Assembly (NCBI RefSeq): GCF_012928505.1
Contig: NZ_JABBJN010000024.1
Location: forward strand, 1-64,000
Reading direction: 5' to 3'
DNA length: 64,000 nt
Origin: Achromobacter sp. Bel
Lineage (GTDB): Bacteria > Pseudomonadota > Gammaproteobacteria > Burkholderiales > Burkholderiaceae_B
A program made the position numbers and the translations under genes. The notes beneath the pieces were generated by a model. That model ran no database searches, was not told where the DNA came from, and saw only the letters and a program-made list of their open reading frames with translations. This document shows positions 25,167 through 33,601 of the stretch, piece after piece (the first letter of the stretch is position 1; every line of letters starts with the position of its first letter).

Positions 25167-25316
25167 ATGGCGAATTTCATACTGGCATTGGTCAACGCGG
25201 AACTGTCGTTGTTCGGCGTGCAGGCGGCGGACGAACCGGTGGCGGCGCCTGCCACCGTGGCGCAGGACAGCGCGCCGGCGTTCGATAGCGAGCATTACCG
25301 CAGCGCGCTGGGCTGA
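25167..25316 (+). CDS. Small protein, 49 aa, unknown function
   Basis: ATG at 25167 is preceded by CAAGGAGTCATC, a strong Shine-Dalgarno at good spacing. The product begins MANFILALVNAELSLFGVQA, followed by an Ala/Pro/Val-rich middle (EPVAAPATVAQ) and ends FDSEHYRSALG. The N-terminal 20 residues are hydrophobic but short and uncharged, so membrane or signal function is uncertain. Third-position GC bias fits coding. I know no family for it. It sits alone between the LysR and SDR genes. Confidence 0.55.
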   Translation: MANFILALVNAELSLFGVQAADEPVAAPATVAQDSAPAFDSEHYRSALG

Positions 25317-25527
25317 GCACGCACGCCGCATCGCGGCGCAACACGCATCAGCGGAGAAATAGGCAGGTTTCACGCAAGAACGAGCCTGTACGCCCGCACG
25401 CCCGATTCTTAATATCCTTCACCAGGCTCAGGGCCGAAGCATCAGTCATGAATGCTTTACCCGGCCTGGCCGCCCGGCATCTTGCCGGCGGCTGCAAGCA
25501 TGCAGGCTAGCAAGGGATGGGAATCGC

Positions 25528-26352
25528 ATGAATACCGAAAAAATCTGGTTGGTGACGGGTGCGTCGACGGGCCTGGGCCTGGTTCTGGTGAAGATGCTGC
25601 TGGACCGGGGTCACAAGGTGGCGGCGACGGCCCGGGATGGCGATGCATTGCTGGAAGCTGTAGGGGCCAAGCTGGAAGGACAGTTCCTGCCCTTGTCGGT
25701 GGATCTGGCGGATGAACGCAACGTGCGCCGTGCGGTGGATGCCACGATGGCCGCGTTCGGCGGCGTGGACGTGGTGGTGAACAACGCCGGCGACGCCTTG
25801 CAGGGATCGTTGGACAGCCTGTCGGATGACGCGTTGCGCGGCACATTCGATATCAACGTGTTCGGCATGTTGAACGTCATCCGCGCGGTGCTGCCGCGCA
25901 TGCGCACGCAGCGCAGCGGGCACGTGTTCAATATCTCGTCGATCCTGGGCTTTGACGGCGGTTACGCGCAATGGGGCGCCTACAGCGCGGCCAAGTTCGC
26001 CGTCAGCGGCTTGACCGAGGCGCTGGCGGCCGAGGCCTCGGCCTGGGGCGTGCGTGTGTCGCTGGTGTACCCGGGCGCGATGCGCGCGGGATCGGACCCG
26101 GATCGCGGCGACGCGCCTGAAATGGCGGCGCGCGATCCCTTGCGGCCGGAGCTGGGCGGGGATCCCGCCAAGGCGGCGCAGGCCTTGATCAGCGCCGCGC
26201 AGGCGCAGTACGCGCCGCTGCATCTGTTCCTGGGCCGGGATGCCTTCGACCAGGCGCGCGGCAAGATCCAGTCGGTGCAGCAGGAACTGGCGCGCTGGCG
26301 CGAGATGTCGGTGTCGATCGGCTTTGTCGACGAGCGGCGTCTGGCGGCGTGA
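25528..26352 (+). CDS. SDR-family oxidoreductase
   Basis: 274 residues. TGASTGLG cofactor motif at residues 10-17, NNAGDALQGSL, and a complete catalytic site with Ser (ISSILGFDG), Tyr and Lys (YSAAKFAVSGLTEALAAE). The C-terminal region with FDQARGKIQSVQQELARW resembles the retinol-dehydrogenase-like SDRs often annotated as oxidoreductases of unknown substrate. GGGATGGGA precedes the start. The 211 bp between the small gene and this one holds no recognisable gene. Confidence 0.87.
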   Translation: MNTEKIWLVTGASTGLGLVLVKMLLDRGHKVAATARDGDALLEAVGAKLEGQFLPLSVDLADERNVRRAVDATMAAFGGVDVVVNNAGDALQGSLDSLSDDALRGTFDINVFGMLNVIRAVLPRMRTQRSGHVFNISSILGFDGGYAQWGAYSAAKFAVSGLTEALAAEASAWGVRVSLVYPGAMRAGSDPDRGDAPEMAARDPLRPELGGDPAKAAQALISAAQAQYAPLHLFLGRDAFDQARGKIQSVQQELARWREMSVSIGFVDERRLAA

Positions 26353-26376
26353 TCGGCCAAGGGGGCTGGACGGCGC

Positions 26377-27147
26377 TCAGGCGGTCCAGCCTTGCACGAC
26401 CTGGTACGCGCCCAGCAACGCCAGGCTGATCATGAAGCACAGCTTGAACGTGCGCGCGGAAAGGCGGTTGCGCAGCCATTGGCCCAGCGCCATGCCGATC
26501 AGTGCGGGCAGCAGCATCAGCACGGATGCCCCGGCGGCGCCGGAACTGTAGCCGCCGTTCAGCGCAAGGCCTGCGGCCAGGGCCACCGTCGACACCGTGA
26601 ACGAAATGCCCATGGCCTGGATCAGGCCGTCGCGGCCCAGGTTCAGCGCTTGCAGGTAGGGCACGGCAGGGATCACGAACACGCCAGTCGCCGCGGTGAT
26701 CACGCCGGTGACCACACCCACCCCCGCGCCCAGTACCTGTTCGTGCCTGCGCGGCACGCTGGGTGGCGAGCCAAACAGGCCCCAGGCCGCATAGGCGATC
26801 AGCGCCAAGCCCAGGCAGACGCTCGCCCAATGGCCGCTGGGCGCGCCCAACCATAGTGCGCCCGCGATCGTGCCGACGCAGACGCCGACTTGCAGGGCGC
26901 CGATCCGCCGCAGCGTCAACAAAAGCGTGGGCCAGGGCCGCGCCTGCCAGAGATTGGTGATGAGCGAGGGCACGATCAGCAGCGCGGCGGCTTGCGCCGG
27001 CGCCATGACCAGGGCCAGCATCGCCATGGAAATGGTTGGCAGGCCCAGGCCCACCACGCCTTTGACGACGCCGGCCACGACGAATACGGCCACCGTCACG
27101 GCAAGCAGCGTCGGCGTGCCGCCAGGGAACAGATCCAACGGATTCAT
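26377..27147 (-). CDS. TSUP-family (TauE/SafE) membrane transporter
   Basis: 256 residues from the ATG at 27147 (MNPLDLFPGGTPTLLAVTVA). About eight hydrophobic segments are arranged in two repeats, with the family's small-residue motifs GVVKGVVGLGLPTISMAML in the first half and GAGVGVVTGVITAATGVFVIP in the second. Family members export or import sulfite, sulfoacetate or other organosulfur anions, and the substrate here is unknown. Divergent from a LysR regulator, which probably controls it. The longer frame upstream is spurious. Confidence 0.85.
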   Translation of the reverse strand: MNPLDLFPGGTPTLLAVTVAVFVVAGVVKGVVGLGLPTISMAMLALVMAPAQAAALLIVPSLITNLWQARPWPTLLLTLRRIGALQVGVCVGTIAGALWLGAPSGHWASVCLGLALIAYAAWGLFGSPPSVPRRHEQVLGAGVGVVTGVITAATGVFVIPAVPYLQALNLGRDGLIQAMGISFTVSTVALAAGLALNGGYSSGAAGASVLMLLPALIGMALGQWLRNRLSARTFKLCFMISLALLGAYQVVQGWTA

Positions 27148-27199
27148 AGGCGCTCGCATTGGGAAAGCTGGGCTATGGCGCTGCCTGAGGTTTGCAAGA

Positions 27200-27219
27200 C
27201 CAGGCACAGCAGTGCCTGG
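27200..27219. repeat. Strong hairpin in the TSUP-LysR intergenic region
   Basis: CCAGGCAC, loop AGCA, GTGCCTGG is a perfect 8-bp inverted repeat with no T-run, in the 252-bp divergent intergenic region. It could be an RNA hairpin in the TSUP leader, an operator, or a dispersed repetitive element. Confidence 0.5.
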
Positions 27220-27366
27220 CTTGGCCATCGCGCGCGGCGGGCGCATGGATTCAATGTCTTCATGGTCGAATTTCGGAGATTTGTCGGAAGGGCCCCGGGG
27301 GCACGCCTTATTCTGCGCCGCCATCGCCCCGATCCGGCATCGGGAAGTGGCATACCCTGCCTATGG

Positions 27367-27400
27367 TCCGGCCTGAGGCACGCGTGCTACGCTGGCCGGA
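27367..27400. promoter_or_regulatory. Nested dyad ending at the LysR start codon
   Basis: TCCGGCC (27367-27373) and GGCCGGA (27394-27400) flank the inner palindrome GCACGCGTGC (27378-27387), with centres 1 bp apart. The last base of the outer arm is the A of the LysR start codon. This could be an autoregulatory site that also covers the ribosome site. Inference only. Confidence 0.35.
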
Positions 27401-28365
27401 TGCGATTCGACCTGACCGACCTTCGGCTTTTCCTGCACGTGCAGGAAACCGGCTCCATCACGGCGGGGGCCAAGCGTTCACACATGACGCTGGCCTCCGC
27501 CAGCGAACGCATCCGCGGCATGGAAGACACCTTGGGTGTGCCCTTGCTGTTGCGCGAACATCGCGGCGTCGAACCCACGCCGGCCGGCCGGACGCTGGCG
27601 CATCATGCGCGCGTGGTTCTGGCCCAGATAGACCGCATGCGCGGCGAACTCGACCACTACGGTCATGGGCTGAAAGGCCATGTGCGCGTGCTGTGCAACA
27701 CCACCGCGCTAAGCGAATACCTGCCGTCGGTGCTGGGCGATTTCCTGAAAGACCACCCGCGCGTGTCGGTGGATCTGGAAGAGCGGCTTAGCCACGAGAT
27801 CGCCGACGCGCTGCGCGCCGGCACGTGCGACATCGGCGTGCTGGCCGATTCGGCGGATCTGCATGGGTTGCACACGCAGACGTTTCGCCATGATCCCTTG
27901 ACGCTGGTCGTGCCGCGCGGGCATCTATTGGCGGGCCGTCCGGCGATTACGCTGGCCGAGGTGGCCGGCGAGGAATTCGTGGGCCTGGTGGAAGGCAGCG
28001 CATTGCAAGAGCACATCGCGCATCATGCGCGGCGCGGCGGGAAAGTGCTGTCGTACCGAGTGCGCTTGCGCAGTTTCGACGCCGTATGCCGGATGGTGGG
28101 GCAGGGCGTGGGCATCGGCATCGTGCCGCGCGTGGCCGCCATGCGCTACGGCCGCGCCGCGGGCGTGCTGCGCGTGGCGCTGGCTGACGACTGGGCCACA
28201 CGTGACCTGGTGCTGTGCGTGCGCGAGGCCCTGCCGGCCTACGCCGCCGAACTGGTCGCCTACGCGCTGCGTGACGCGCCCCGCGCTACGGACGCGCCAG
28301 CGGCTGAGGTCTACGCAGATGGCCCCGGTCGAACCAGGACCCGGACGCGACCGCGCTCAGGATGA
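27400..28365 (+). CDS. LysR-family transcriptional regulator
   Basis: 321 residues from the ATG at 27400 (MRFDLTDLRLFLHVQETGSI). Helix-turn-helix AGAKRSHMTLASASERIRGMEDTLGVPLLLRE, then the effector domain (GHVRVLCNTTALSEYLPSVL, VPRGHLLAGRPAITLAEVAG, VGQGVGIGIVPR). It resembles the LysR proteins often paired with small transporters. The open frame upstream of 27400 is non-coding. The 3' end overlaps the convergent MATE gene by 80 bp, so the Arg-rich C-terminal tail after about residue 295 may be dispensable. Divergent from the TSUP gene, its likely target. Confidence 0.88.
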   Translation: MRFDLTDLRLFLHVQETGSITAGAKRSHMTLASASERIRGMEDTLGVPLLLREHRGVEPTPAGRTLAHHARVVLAQIDRMRGELDHYGHGLKGHVRVLCNTTALSEYLPSVLGDFLKDHPRVSVDLEERLSHEIADALRAGTCDIGVLADSADLHGLHTQTFRHDPLTLVVPRGHLLAGRPAITLAEVAGEEFVGLVEGSALQEHIAHHARRGGKVLSYRVRLRSFDAVCRMVGQGVGIGIVPRVAAMRYGRAAGVLRVALADDWATRDLVLCVREALPAYAAELVAYALRDAPRATDAPAAEVYADGPGRTRTRTRPRSG

Positions 28366-29689
28366 TCAGGCCATACAGGCACATCGCCACGGCGGCGGTC
28401 AGGAAGAACAGGGTCAGCGATCCGGTCAGGTGCAGGACGACAGCACCCGCGCCCACGGCCACCAGAAGGCGCAGGCAACCCGCGATCAACGGCCACTTCA
28501 GCCGGCCCGCGCCTTGCGAGGCGAAGTACATCGAGAACCCCAGGGCAAAGAACCCGTAGACGGGACCGACCATGCGCAAATAGTCCGAACCGGCTTGCAG
28601 CATGTGGTCTTCGGCGCCGAAGAGGCGCAGCCAGGCCTCGGGAAAGCATGCCGCGGCCAGTCCGATGGCCTCGGCCAGCACGAAGGCCATCGCGCCGCCG
28701 GTCAGGGCGATCCGCATGGCGCGTTCGGGTTGGCCCGCGCCGATGTTGGAGGCGACCATGGCGACCATGGGCGCCCCCAATCCGAAGGCAATCGGGATCA
28801 GCAGATATTCCAACCGCACGGCGATGCCGTAGCCGGCCACGGCCGCCGTGCCGGCATAGGCGCCGACCAGGGCCGCCGTCAGCGCTACCAGCGCATTGGT
28901 CAGCAAGGGGTTCAGCGTGGCCAGCGCGCCCACGCTGAGGATGTTGCGCATCAGGCTCGGGTACAGCCGGCTGAAGACAAGCCGCGCGGGATTGCGCCCG
29001 CTGGCGCAGTAGGCGCCCAGGATCAGTGCGCCAACGCCGTAGTAGATGACCAGCGCCCAGCCGCCGCCTGCCACGCCCAGCGCGGGGAACGGCCCCCAGC
29101 CGAAGATCAGGCACGGCGACAAGGGAATGAGCAGCAGGGCGCCGCCGCAGATCACCGCGCCGGGCACGAGCATGTTGCCGGTGCCCCGGATGACGCTGGC
29201 GAACGCGTTCATCAGCCACATCAGGACGATGCCGCCGAAGATGACATTGGAGTAGGCCAGGGCGGCGTCCAGCGCCTCGCCTTCGGCGCCCAGCGCGCGA
29301 TAGAGCTGCGGCCCGAAAGCCAGCAGCAGCACGCAGAAGACCAGCCCCAACAGCGCGTTGAGCACCACCGCGTGCAGTACCAGCTGATCGGCCTCTTGCT
29401 GGCGGCCGCCGCCCAGCGCGCGCGCCACGGCGGCGGAGATGCCGCCGCCCATCGCGCCCTGCGACATGTTCCCCATCAGGAACAGCACGGGCACCACCAG
29501 CGCCACGCCCGCCAGCACCGAGGTGCCCAGCCGGGCCAGGAACCAGGTCTCGATCAGTCCGGTGGCGGACTGCGCCGACATCATCAGAATATTGGGCCAT
29601 GCCAGGCGGGCCAGCGTGGGGGCGATGGGCGCTTCAAGCATGGCCTGCAGGCGCGCATTGGCGGGGCGTGGCGGAAGAGTCGCTGACAT
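28286..29689 (-). CDS. MATE-family efflux transporter
   Basis: 467 residues from the ATG at 29689 (MSATLPPRPANARLQ). Twelve hydrophobic segments in two six-helix halves. Typical segments are LARLAWPNILMMSAQSATGL in helix 1, ETWFLARLGTSVLAGVAL, GAMGGGISAAVARALGGGR, and in the second half GYGIAVRLEYLLIPIAFGLG and VASNIGAGQPERA. These proteins export cationic drugs or metabolites using H+ or Na+. A MarR regulator is divergent with a dyad between them, so the pump is probably MarR-controlled. Confidence 0.92.
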   Translation of the reverse strand: MSATLPPRPANARLQAMLEAPIAPTLARLAWPNILMMSAQSATGLIETWFLARLGTSVLAGVALVVPVLFLMGNMSQGAMGGGISAAVARALGGGRQQEADQLVLHAVVLNALLGLVFCVLLLAFGPQLYRALGAEGEALDAALAYSNVIFGGIVLMWLMNAFASVIRGTGNMLVPGAVICGGALLLIPLSPCLIFGWGPFPALGVAGGGWALVIYYGVGALILGAYCASGRNPARLVFSRLYPSLMRNILSVGALATLNPLLTNALVALTAALVGAYAGTAAVAGYGIAVRLEYLLIPIAFGLGAPMVAMVASNIGAGQPERAMRIALTGGAMAFVLAEAIGLAAACFPEAWLRLFGAEDHMLQAGSDYLRMVGPVYGFFALGFSMYFASQGAGRLKWPLIAGCLRLLVAVGAGAVVLHLTGSLTLFFLTAAVAMCLYGLIILSAVASGSWFDRGHLRRPQPLARP

Positions 29690-29727
29690 GGGGAATGGCC
29701 GGAACGGGATGCGGTAAAATTTACGTG

Positions 29728-29743
29728 CATATGCCAATATATG
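29728..29743. promoter_or_regulatory. AT-rich dyad between MATE and MarR genes, probable MarR operator
   Basis: CATAT (29728-29732) and ATATG (29739-29743) form an inverted repeat with a 6-bp spacer in an AT-rich island, 38 bp from the MATE start and 80 bp from the MarR start. Position and symmetry fit a MarR dimer site. Confidence 0.5.
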
Positions 29744-29822
29744 TCAAGAATGGGCTGGACGCGAATCCGGCCCGGCAGTAGCGTAATGCCTTTGCCCTCT
29801 TCCATTTGCCGTCCCCGCCGCC

Positions 29823-30299
29823 ATGTCCGCCGCCAATCCTTCCGTCCCCGCCATCGTTCCGGATCCCCTCGTTTGCAACGGCGCGGCGCTGCGCAAAGCG
29901 ACCCGTCGCGTGTCGCAGTTGTATGACACCGTGCTGGCGCCTTGCGGCCTGAAAGTGTCGCAGCATTCCATCCTGATCCACATCGCGCGCGCCGGCTCGC
30001 CGTCGATGACGGATCTGGCGCGCGCCATGGTGCTGGACCGTTCCGCGCTGGCGCATAACCTGAAGCCGCTGGAACGGGACGGCTACGTGCAAATGGCGCG
30101 CGACGAACGCGACGGCCGCAGCCGCCGCGTGGCGTTGACGGACACCGGCCGCGCAAAGTTGGCGGAATCCAGGCGATTGTGGAAAGACGCGCAGAACCGC
30201 TTCGAAGCCGCCTATGGCGCAGAGCGCGCGGCGGCCTTGCGGCATGCATTGGCCGACATCTTCTCCGACGAGTTCGCGTTGGCGTTCAGCCGGGGTTAA
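29823..30299 (+). CDS. MarR-family transcriptional regulator
   Basis: 158 residues. The winged helix lies at residues 45-110: SQHSILIHIARAGSPSMTDLARAMVLDRSALAHNLKPLERDGYVQ (in parts), then the wing ARDERDGRSRRVALTDTGR, which is the family's diagnostic DxRxR...LTxxG pattern. Divergent from the MATE transporter with an AT-rich dyad between, so it is probably the repressor of the pump. The last 4 bp overlap the 3' end of the convergent DMT transporter gene. Confidence 0.92.
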   Translation: MSAANPSVPAIVPDPLVCNGAALRKATRRVSQLYDTVLAPCGLKVSQHSILIHIARAGSPSMTDLARAMVLDRSALAHNLKPLERDGYVQMARDERDGRSRRVALTDTGRAKLAESRRLWKDAQNRFEAAYGAERAAALRHALADIFSDEFALAFSRG

Positions 30300-31201
30300 C
30301 CGCTTGCCGGAGGGTTCGCCGGCGGCTTGCGATTGGGCCAACCCAACAGCGCCACCGCGCCCAGGACGCAGGTCATCCCGGCGATCTGGGCGCCCGTCAG
30401 TGCTTCCCCCAGCAAGCTCGCCGCCAACGCAACCGCCGATGCTGGCGCCAACGCGGTGAAGAGCGCCGCTTCAGAGCCCTGCACGCGCGCGGCGCCGGCG
30501 TACCAAAGCAGGAAGCCGCCCACCGTGGGGACCACGGCGTAGTACGCGACGGCCAGGATTGCGTCGCGGGACACGTCCAGCAGCCATGGCGATTCCGTCA
30601 CGCTCGCCACCGCCGAAAATGCCAAGCCGAAACCTGTCATCACCGTCGAGAGCGCCAGCGGCGGGACGGGTATGCGCAGCCGTTTGTTCAGCAGGATGAA
30701 CAGGCCTTCGCACAGGACCGCGCCCAGGATCAGCGCGTTGCCGATCCATGACGGCGCGCCGCTTGCGTCCGCGGCATGGCGGGTCATCAGCCACACGCCT
30801 AAGCCGGCGGCCGCGATCGCGGCCAGCATGGCCCTGCCGGGACGTTCGCCCAGCAGCACGATCGCGATGGCGGCGGTGACAAGCGGCAGCGTCCCCAGAA
30901 TGACGCCGCCGTCCACGGCGGACGTGCGTTGCAGCCCGGCGATCAACAGCGTGGTGTAGCCGACGCTGCCGGCGATGGCCTGGGCGGCCAGCAACAGCCA
31001 GTCGCGCCGACCCAGGGGCGGCAGCCGGGCGCCGGTGGCGGCCATCAGCAGCGCAAAGCAAGGCAGCGCGATGGCGAACCGCAGCGCCGTCGCGGTGAAG
31101 GGCGGCAACCCGGTTCCGATGATCTTGCTGGCCACGACCGTGCTGCCTACCAGCACCATGGCCGCCGCCAGGAAGCAATATCCCTGCATCTTTCCGTTCA
31201 T
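30296..31201 (-). CDS. EamA/DMT-family transporter
   Basis: 301 residues with ten hydrophobic segments in two EamA repeats: AAAMVLVGSTVVASKIIG, FAIALPCFALLMAATG, GGVILGTLPLVTAAIAIVLL, ALILGAVLCEGLFILLNKRL, and TALAPASAVALAASLLGEAL. Members export amino acids or other metabolites. The C-terminal tail is Pro/Ala rich. The AraC regulator at 31298-32101 is transcribed towards it with 96 bp between, so a shared transcript or control is possible. Substrate unknown. Confidence 0.88.
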   Translation of the reverse strand: MNGKMQGYCFLAAAMVLVGSTVVASKIIGTGLPPFTATALRFAIALPCFALLMAATGARLPPLGRRDWLLLAAQAIAGSVGYTTLLIAGLQRTSAVDGGVILGTLPLVTAAIAIVLLGERPGRAMLAAIAAAGLGVWLMTRHAADASGAPSWIGNALILGAVLCEGLFILLNKRLRIPVPPLALSTVMTGFGLAFSAVASVTESPWLLDVSRDAILAVAYYAVVPTVGGFLLWYAGAARVQGSEAALFTALAPASAVALAASLLGEALTGAQIAGMTCVLGAVALLGWPNRKPPANPPASG

Positions 31202-31297
31202 GTCCGTCTACGCCGCCAAGTGGGAAAGCCGCAGCGTAGGGCGCAGGAGTGCCGCCGGTCTTGAACGAAATTGCAGGGGCAGCCGCGGCGGGAACGC

Positions 31298-32101
31298 TCA
31301 GCGCGCGGCCAGCGCGTAACGCCGGGGAGAGACGCCGTACGTGCGTACGAACAGGCGGGTCATATGGCTTTGGTCGGCAAAGCCGCCCGCTGCCGCGGCG
31401 TCCGCCAGTGTGTGGCCTTCGCGGATCAGGCGGCGTGCCGTCAGCAGCCGGCGCTGCATCTGGTAGGCGTGGGGCGTCAGGCCGGTGGCGCCGGCAAAGG
31501 CGCGCAGCACTTGGTAGCGGCTCAGGCCGCTGGCGGCGGCCAGATCGGCCAGCGATACCGTGGCAGCCGGGTCGTCGTCGATCAGGGCGCGGGCGTGGCG
31601 TATCGTGGCGGGCACGCCGCGGCCGGTTTCCGGCGGCGCATACGGGCTGTGGGCCGCCGCCACGATGCGCAACAGCAAGGCGTCGCACGCCAGCCTGGCG
31701 CGCGTGCCCTCCGTCACGTGGGCGTAAAGCGCCAGCACGTCGCGCGCCAGCGCCGGGTGGTCCCTCGCGGGGTGTTCGAATTCGTAGCGGCGCCCGTCGG
31801 CGACCAGTTCGGCCGCGCTCTGTGCGATCACGGCCGGGTCCAGATATAGCATCTGCCAAGTGCGCGTGCCGTTGCCGACGGGGGCGCCGTCGTGGACCTC
31901 GCCCGGGTTGACGGTGATGACGTGGCCGGGACCCGCCTGCACCCGGCCGCGGCCGCTATGCGACACCTGGGCGCCAGCGCGGATCACGCCAATGCCGAAC
32001 TGATCGTGCGTGTGCCGCGAAAAGGCATGTCCGCTGCAGGCAGCCACGGCCTGCACGCCAGCAAGCGTGCTGCGCCGCATGATGAATTGGCCGGGTTGCA
32101 T
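31298..32101 (-). CDS. AraC-family transcriptional regulator
   Basis: 267 residues. The N-terminal cupin sensor is visible in SGHAFSRHTHDQFGIGVIRA and GHVITVNPGEVHDGAPVG. The C-terminal DNA-binding domain has VSLADLAAASGLSRYQVLRA and LADAAAAGGFADQSHMTRLF with the ending TYGVSPRRYA. It belongs to the AraC group that often sits beside LysE or EamA exporters, and the EamA gene is directly downstream. A Met seven codons later is an alternative start. Confidence 0.9.
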   Translation of the reverse strand: MQPGQFIMRRSTLAGVQAVAACSGHAFSRHTHDQFGIGVIRAGAQVSHSGRGRVQAGPGHVITVNPGEVHDGAPVGNGTRTWQMLYLDPAVIAQSAAELVADGRRYEFEHPARDHPALARDVLALYAHVTEGTRARLACDALLLRIVAAAHSPYAPPETGRGVPATIRHARALIDDDPAATVSLADLAAASGLSRYQVLRAFAGATGLTPHAYQMQRRLLTARRLIREGHTLADAAAAGGFADQSHMTRLFVRTYGVSPRRYALAAR

Positions 32102-32126
32102 GCGCGGAGAGCCCGTGCGCAGGCGA

Positions 32127-32465
32127 TCAGCCCTTGTATTCCTTCATGACCTGTTTGATGAATTCGGCGCGGCTGATCTTGCCGTCCTTGTTGCTGTCCA
32201 TGGCCGCGAACTGTTCCGCGGACAGGCTGTCCGGCAATTCGTTCTTGCTGAGATGGCCGTCGCCGTTGGCATCCAGTTTTGCGAAGGATTCTTCCATAAA
32301 GGCCTGGTATTCGCTTCGGCTGACCGCACCATTCTTGTCGGTGTCCAGGCGCTGCATCTGCGCCGGCGACAGCTGCACGCTGCCCTCGGAAGACGGTGCG
32401 GCCGAGACCGGCGCCGTGATTGCCAGCGCGGCGAATGCCGCGCCCAAGGTAACGAATTTCTTCAT
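32127..32465 (-). CDS. Exported EF-hand calcium-binding protein
   Basis: 112 residues with a Sec signal peptide (MKKFVTLGAAFAALAITAPV, cleavage after VSA). Three EF-hand loops follow: DTDKNGAVSRSEY, DANGDGHLSKNEL and DSNKDGKISRAEF, each with Asp at position 1 and Glu at position 12. It is therefore a periplasmic calmodulin-like Ca2+-binding protein of the small bacterial EF-hand type. No partner is evident. Adjacent genes on the same strand are also small exported proteins. Confidence 0.9.
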   Translation of the reverse strand: MKKFVTLGAAFAALAITAPVSAAPSSEGSVQLSPAQMQRLDTDKNGAVSRSEYQAFMEESFAKLDANGDGHLSKNELPDSLSAEQFAAMDSNKDGKISRAEFIKQVMKEYKG

Positions 32466-32517
32466 GGTTTTCCTTCCCTAGCCGGCCAAGGCCGTGATGC
32501 TTGCAGCGTAGCCGAAA

Positions 32518-32850
32518 TCACTTTAGCGCGCTGCAACGGAAGGCCTTGATGCCTTTTTCCACATAGTGGGGTTCTCTGGTGCAAGCCGCGCGCATGGCCT
32601 GATTGGCCAGGCCCATGAGCTTGACCGCGCGGGTCATGGCTTCCGAGCCATCGGCGCCGGGGCCGACCTTGTCGGCATACGCCTTGAACTGTTCGGCTTG
32701 CTTTTGGTAGGCCTGGGCGCGCAGGGCGTCCGTGTAGGCGACCGCGCGGGAAATATCCCCGGGCGTCATTTTTTCTTCGGCTTGGGCGGCTGCCATCAGG
32801 CCAAGCGATGCCGCCATCAACCAGGGGACGAGGGTGGTTTTTTTGATCAT
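32518..32850 (-). CDS. Small exported protein of unknown function, 110 aa
   Basis: Signal peptide MIKKTTLVPWLMAASLGLMAAAQA, then a mostly helical, charged mature part (ISRAVAYTDALRAQAYQKQA) with two Cys residues near the C-terminus (RAACTREPHY and AFRCSALK) that could form a disulfide in the periplasm. I do not recognise the family. It is flanked by the EF-hand gene and a small lipoprotein gene on the same strand, with gaps of 52 and 70 bp. Confidence 0.75.
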   Translation of the reverse strand: MIKKTTLVPWLMAASLGLMAAAQAEEKMTPGDISRAVAYTDALRAQAYQKQAEQFKAYADKVGPGADGSEAMTRAVKLMGLANQAMRAACTREPHYVEKGIKAFRCSALK

Positions 32851-32920
32851 CTCAGGTGTGCTCGCAGGAAAGTCGGTAGGCGTACTGCAGGAGGGAGGGG
32901 CCAGGGGCGCCTGGCTGCCG

Positions 32921-33298
32921 TCACCACATCTTGCAGGTCACCCCCTCGTTCTCGAGGTCGCCACCGACGATGATGCCGTTCTCGTCGACGTAGAAACTGG
33001 TATAGCAATTGGCCACGCCCGAGCGGCGCTGGTAGATCGTTCCGCCGTACATGTTGTTGCCGTAAGAGCCGACAGCCTCGTTCCATTCGACGTTGTCCGA
33101 CGTCGAGTACAAGTACACAAGTTGGCCGACCGGCAGGTCGTTGCTGGCATAGACCTTGTTGGGTGGCCCCCATTCGGCGACGAGGTCGTTGACGGGCCGG
33201 CCCTTTTGCCGCATCAGGGCAACGTCCCAGGTGGTACATGCCGTCAGCATGGCGCCGCACAGGCCCGCCAATACCGCTCTCTGAAAACTGAATCGCAC
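32921..33298 (-). CDS. Small lipoprotein, unknown function (possible BamE/SmpA-like fold)
   Basis: 125 residues from a GTG at 33298, chosen because AAAAAGGAAAA lies just upstream and because the product then begins with a lipoprotein signal (MRFSFQRAVLAGLCGAMLTAC). The mature part has GRPVNDLVAEWGPPNKVYAS, which resembles the start of BamE/SmpA-like domains, then aromatic and Gly-rich strands (GSYGNNMYGGTIYQRR) and two Cys residues. The longer frame upstream has no coding support. The function is not known. Confidence 0.7.
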   Translation of the reverse strand: MRFSFQRAVLAGLCGAMLTACTTWDVALMRQKGRPVNDLVAEWGPPNKVYASNDLPVGQLVYLYSTSDNVEWNEAVGSYGNNMYGGTIYQRRSGVANCYTSFYVDENGIIVGGDLENEGVTCKMW

Positions 33299-33601
33299 GT
33301 GCTTTTCCTTTTTATATGCGCGGCCAGGCCTCCCCGCCTGCGCCCTGTCCCGAATGCGGCGGCGTTCGCCGGTGCATCGGCTGCTGATATTAAGTGGGCG
33401 GATCGGCCCGATCAATATTTCGCCAGGGGTTTCCGGTGTACTAGTACACCGGGAATGCCCGGGCGACGGATGCACGCGCCACGAAAGGGGCGGAAAATGC
33501 GCGTCGGTCTCCCCACCACGCCGCGGCGCCTGCGCCTTGCCAGACTCCCGAATCCCGGCCGGTGCGAGGCTCCATTTCGTGTTGACAGGCCCAGGGGGAA
33601 T

